Of a DNA stretch of 22,759 nucleotides, positions 21,401 to 22,759 are shown piece by piece (within the stretch, counting starts at the first letter, position 1; each line of letters starts with the position of its first letter). Source of the stretch: Desulfobulbaceae bacterium (lineage in GTDB: Bacteria; Desulfobacterota; Desulfobulbia; Desulfobulbales; Desulfurivibrionaceae). The stretch spans positions 4,166 through 26,924 of the forward strand of contig DOZO01000030.1 in assembly GCA_003517965.1 (NCBI GenBank), given 5' to 3'. The position numbers and the translations under genes are program-made. The notes under the pieces are model-generated. The model made no database searches. It was not told the DNA's origin and was given only the letters and a program-made list of their open reading frames with translations.

Positions 21401-22277
21401 CAGGACAGTGGAGAAGTTTCTGAAGCGGGTTATTGGAGAAGATGTTGAATGCCGGACAAAGCTCATCGACAAAGCGATGGCGGTTCGTGGCGATGCGCAC
21501 CAGCTTGAGCAAGTTCTGATGAACCTCGCCACGAACGCCCGTGACGCCATGCCAAAGGGAGGCACATTCACCATTAGCACGGAACAGGTGTTGTTCGATG
21601 AAGTGTTCATCACCAGACATGGATACGGAAAGCCCGGCAGTTATGTGTTGACCACCATCTCGGACACAGGCAAGGGTATAGATGCAGTCACGATGGAGCA
21701 TATCTTCGAACCCTTTTTTACCACCAAGGAGGCGGGAAAGGGTACAGGTTTAGGTCTGTCGGTCGCGTATGGCATCATTAAACAGCATGAGGGGTTCGTA
21801 AATGTGTATAGCGAACATGGCCATGGTACTACCTTCAAGATCTATCTGCCGCTCATCGTAGCACTGGCGGATGAAGAGAAAATAATAGTGCAAGCGCTTC
21901 CTGTAAGAGGCACGGAGACCATCCTGCTTGCCGAGGATGACGAAACAGTCAGGGGTTTTACCATGACTGTGCTTGAGACTTTCGGATACAAAGTGATCGC
22001 GGCAAAAGACGGTCAGGAAGCGGTGGACAAGTATAAAGCGAACAAGGACACGATCCAGCTCCTTCTATTAGACCTTATTATGCCGAAGAAGACCGGGAAA
22101 GAAGTCTATGATGAGATCATGGCCATGACGCCAGGGGTGAAAGCTCTTTTCTCAAGCGGCTATGCTCCTGATATGGTCCGGCAACAGGTCTTGCTTGACG
22201 ATAGTGTGGCGGTGGTTTTCAAACCCATCACACCGACGGAACTATTGAAGCAGGTGCGGGAGGCGTTGGATAAGTAA
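18492..22277 (+). CDS. Hybrid sensor histidine kinase (membrane, GAF x3, PAS x2, HisKA, HATPase, REC)
   Basis: This 1261-residue sensor has three N-terminal membrane helices (about 6-28, 36-56, 72-92). Two GAF domains follow (about 105-280 and 290-460), then a third GAF-like region (about 470-625) and two PAS domains (about 631-750 and 757-880). The HisKA domain has phospho-acceptor His903 in GGIAHDFNNIL, and the ATPase has an N-box NLATNARDA (about 1014), ISDTGKGID and GKGTGLGLS. A C-terminal receiver carries phospho-acceptor Asp1194 in LLLLDLIMPKK. The second PAS has a Cys/His cluster: Cys804, His809, Cys815, His820, Cys822, Cys836, His838, His840 and His841. Start is GTG with AAGGAG 11 bases upstream. 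No output domain or partner regulator gene lies nearby, so the signal must pass to an unlinked protein. Confidence 0.94.
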   Translation: MINSPSPIIFILVLSIIIQAAAALMAFRLIGITGRRAAWSFIAVALVLMAVRRVVPLYHLIIGDVSHPPDTLNEFIGLALSMFMVVGIARIAPLFLERKGAEEALAERVMLAELSADIGYALAKQADLRSILNACAEALVRRLDVAFARIWTLNTAENVLEMQASAGMYTMIDGSHNRIPVGKFKIGLIAEERKPHITNAVIGDPRVHDQEWAKREGMVAFAGHPLIIEDKLVGVMAMFSRKPFTDVTLKALAAGVNEIAVGIERKLAEEQLHRLNRELRAISSCNQALMRAEDEQTLLADICHIVCDAAGYRMAWVGYVENDDPRTIRPVAWAGAEDGYLEQAGIIWADTEQGRCPSGTAIQSGASTCVQDFTTAPQSAPWRDIALQRGYRSSIALPLKKENKIIFGILNIYSAEPNAFTPDEIRLLEELADDLAFGIMVLRVRNERTRTELERLGHLRFVESMDQINLAIQGTDDIQKMMSDVLDAVLEIFDCDRAWLLYPCDPEAVSWSVPMERTKPEYPGANVQGRVLPMDPEVRRMFRIQRGTDSPVSWGPGADYLYPEWLTEQFGVRSQLSVSTYPKTGQPWQFGMHQCSHARLWQPEEQRLFQEINRRLADGLTGLLAYRALRKSETKYRRIVETATEGIWMLGSDNMTTFVNARMADLLGYSGEEMIGRPVTDFMFEEDAADHLSKMDNRGQGISEHYERRFRCNNGQTVWALASATSIIDDEQHYQGSFAMFTDITERKQAEDKIRQSDQFIRSILDTVDEGFIVIDKDYRILTANKAYCNQFSLNDDNVIGRHCYEVSHNTSTPCSGAEHECAVKRVFEGRESRACTHIHHDSQGKPIHVEIKAYPFLKNESGEVITVIETIVDVTEKLKLGDQLLQAQKMESIGTLAGGIAHDFNNILTAIIGYGNIALMQMAKDDPQRLNIKHMLEAGGRAAHLTQDLLLFSRKQISERKPIDLNNVVRTVEKFLKRVIGEDVECRTKLIDKAMAVRGDAHQLEQVLMNLATNARDAMPKGGTFTISTEQVLFDEVFITRHGYGKPGSYVLTTISDTGKGIDAVTMEHIFEPFFTTKEAGKGTGLGLSVAYGIIKQHEGFVNVYSEHGHGTTFKIYLPLIVALADEEKIIVQALPVRGTETILLAEDDETVRGFTMTVLETFGYKVIAAKDGQEAVDKYKANKDTIQLLLLDLIMPKKTGKEVYDEIMAMTPGVKALFSSGYAPDMVRQQVLLDDSVAVVFKPITPTELLKQVREALDK

Positions 22278-22336
22278 GCCAGTTTTGCGCAATTTGGAGG
22301 TAAAATAATATTTCTTTATGGAGCATCGCAAGATTG

Positions 22337-22377
22337 TTGATTCAGGTCAAGGCAAAGATGGGTGGGCATCGTATAAT
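22337..22377 (+). promoter_or_regulatory. FNR/CRP-type class II promoter upstream of the cupin gene
   Basis: TTGAT-TCAG-GTCAA (22337-22350) differs from the FNR consensus TTGAT-N4-ATCAA at one base. A perfect TATAAT lies at 22372-22377. The expected start near 22384 puts the site centre at about -41, the class II activator position, and there is no good -35. The activator could be FNR or an HcpR-like CRP-family protein. Confidence 0.6.
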
Positions 22378-22419
22378 GGGAAAAAGGACGATGTATATAA
22401 ACTATTCCCATGAGGTGTC

Positions 22420-22743
22420 GTGATGATGGAGAAAAAAAGTCTTGCCGAGACCAGAGTTTTTGACAGTAAGAGTATGAAAAGGGTATTGATTCACGATTCC
22501 CCCTGGTTCAGGATTTTGAATTTCAATCTCAGCGCCGGGCAGGTTTTTCCGGTGCACTCCCATGATACGGAAGGCCAGCTTTCCATTCTGGTATTGGAGG
22601 GAACAGGAGAATTTCTCGGCAAGGATGAAACGGCTATCCCGGCCCAGACGGGCGACATACTGCTCAGCGACATCAACGAGCCCCATGGCGTCCGGGCCCA
22701 TACCGATCTGCGAATCCTGGTGACTATCGCCCCGCCATTTTAA
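22420..22743 (+). CDS. Small single-domain cupin protein
   Basis: This 107-residue protein consists of one cupin barrel. Motif 1 is GQVFPVHSHDTEGQLSILVLEGTG, with His46 and His48 as likely metal ligands. The usual glutamate falls on Gln53 (Glu51 is close). Motif 2 is GDILLSDINEPHGVRAH, with His94 as the expected third histidine. Cupins of this size often bind a metal and act as small dioxygenases, isomerases or sensors. GTG 22420, ATG 22423 and ATG 22426 are all possible starts; TGAGGTG at 22411-22417 serves any of them. A class II FNR/CRP-like promoter lies upstream, suggesting redox or nitrosative-stress control. The substrate is unknown. Confidence 0.85.
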   Translation: MMMEKKSLAETRVFDSKSMKRVLIHDSPWFRILNFNLSAGQVFPVHSHDTEGQLSILVLEGTGEFLGKDETAIPAQTGDILLSDINEPHGVRAHTDLRILVTIAPPF

Positions 22744-22759
22744 AGCTGAGTTGAGCAGC

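Overview
The window looks like a bacterial chromosome, most likely Desulfobacterota (Deltaproteobacteria). That placement is inference from protein style: a multi-GAF/PAS hybrid kinase, a Cys-rich PAS domain and an unusual long GAPDH. No rRNA or marker phylogeny could be run. Most of the chromosome shown is moderately GC-rich housekeeping sequence. It is interrupted by one compact, partly AT-rich accessory element.

Layout. (1) 1-3728: the tail of an unidentified gene, then two adjacent half-transporter genes that form a heterodimeric ABC exporter. (2) 3855-4376: a zinc-ribbon membrane protein carrying five perfect 15-bp repeats. (3) About 4571-8603: a ~4.0-kb integrative element in the 3' end of a tRNA-Leu(GAG) gene. 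It is bounded by a 124-bp perfect direct repeat plus a short tRNA-derived core. It carries two very large hairpins, a ribbon-helix-helix regulator, an HUH rolling-circle replication initiator, three small genes chained by ATGA overlaps (zinc-ribbon-like, AlpA-like, unknown), and a convergent P4-type tyrosine integrase. (4) 8587-12862, minus strand: the operon gap, rimI-like, pgk, tpiA, secG, tRNA-Leu(GAG), with a good promoter upstream of gap. secG followed by tRNA-Leu(GAG) matches the E. coli secG-leuU order. (5) 12919-15389: rmuC and a divergent SPOR-NlpC/P60 lipoprotein. (6) 15443-17906, minus strand: an isoprenylcysteine-methyltransferase-like membrane protein, a pentapeptide-repeat lipoprotein, an unknown gene and a DUF1018/GemA-like gene. 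(7) 17907-18491: a regulatory region with possible tiny ORFs. (8) 18492-22743: a 1261-residue hybrid sensor kinase and a small cupin with an FNR/CRP-type class II promoter.

The strongest candidate for something new is the 4-kb element. It pairs the replication machinery of a single-stranded DNA replicon with a phage-type integrase, AlpA-like protein and tRNA target. It has no visible coat, Zot/morphogenesis or mobilisation gene. It could be an integrative rolling-circle plasmid or a satellite of a filamentous or other ssDNA phage. Its hairpins (30-bp perfect stem, 19-bp stem with one mismatch, 18-bp perfect stem) are the natural candidates for replication or packaging signals.
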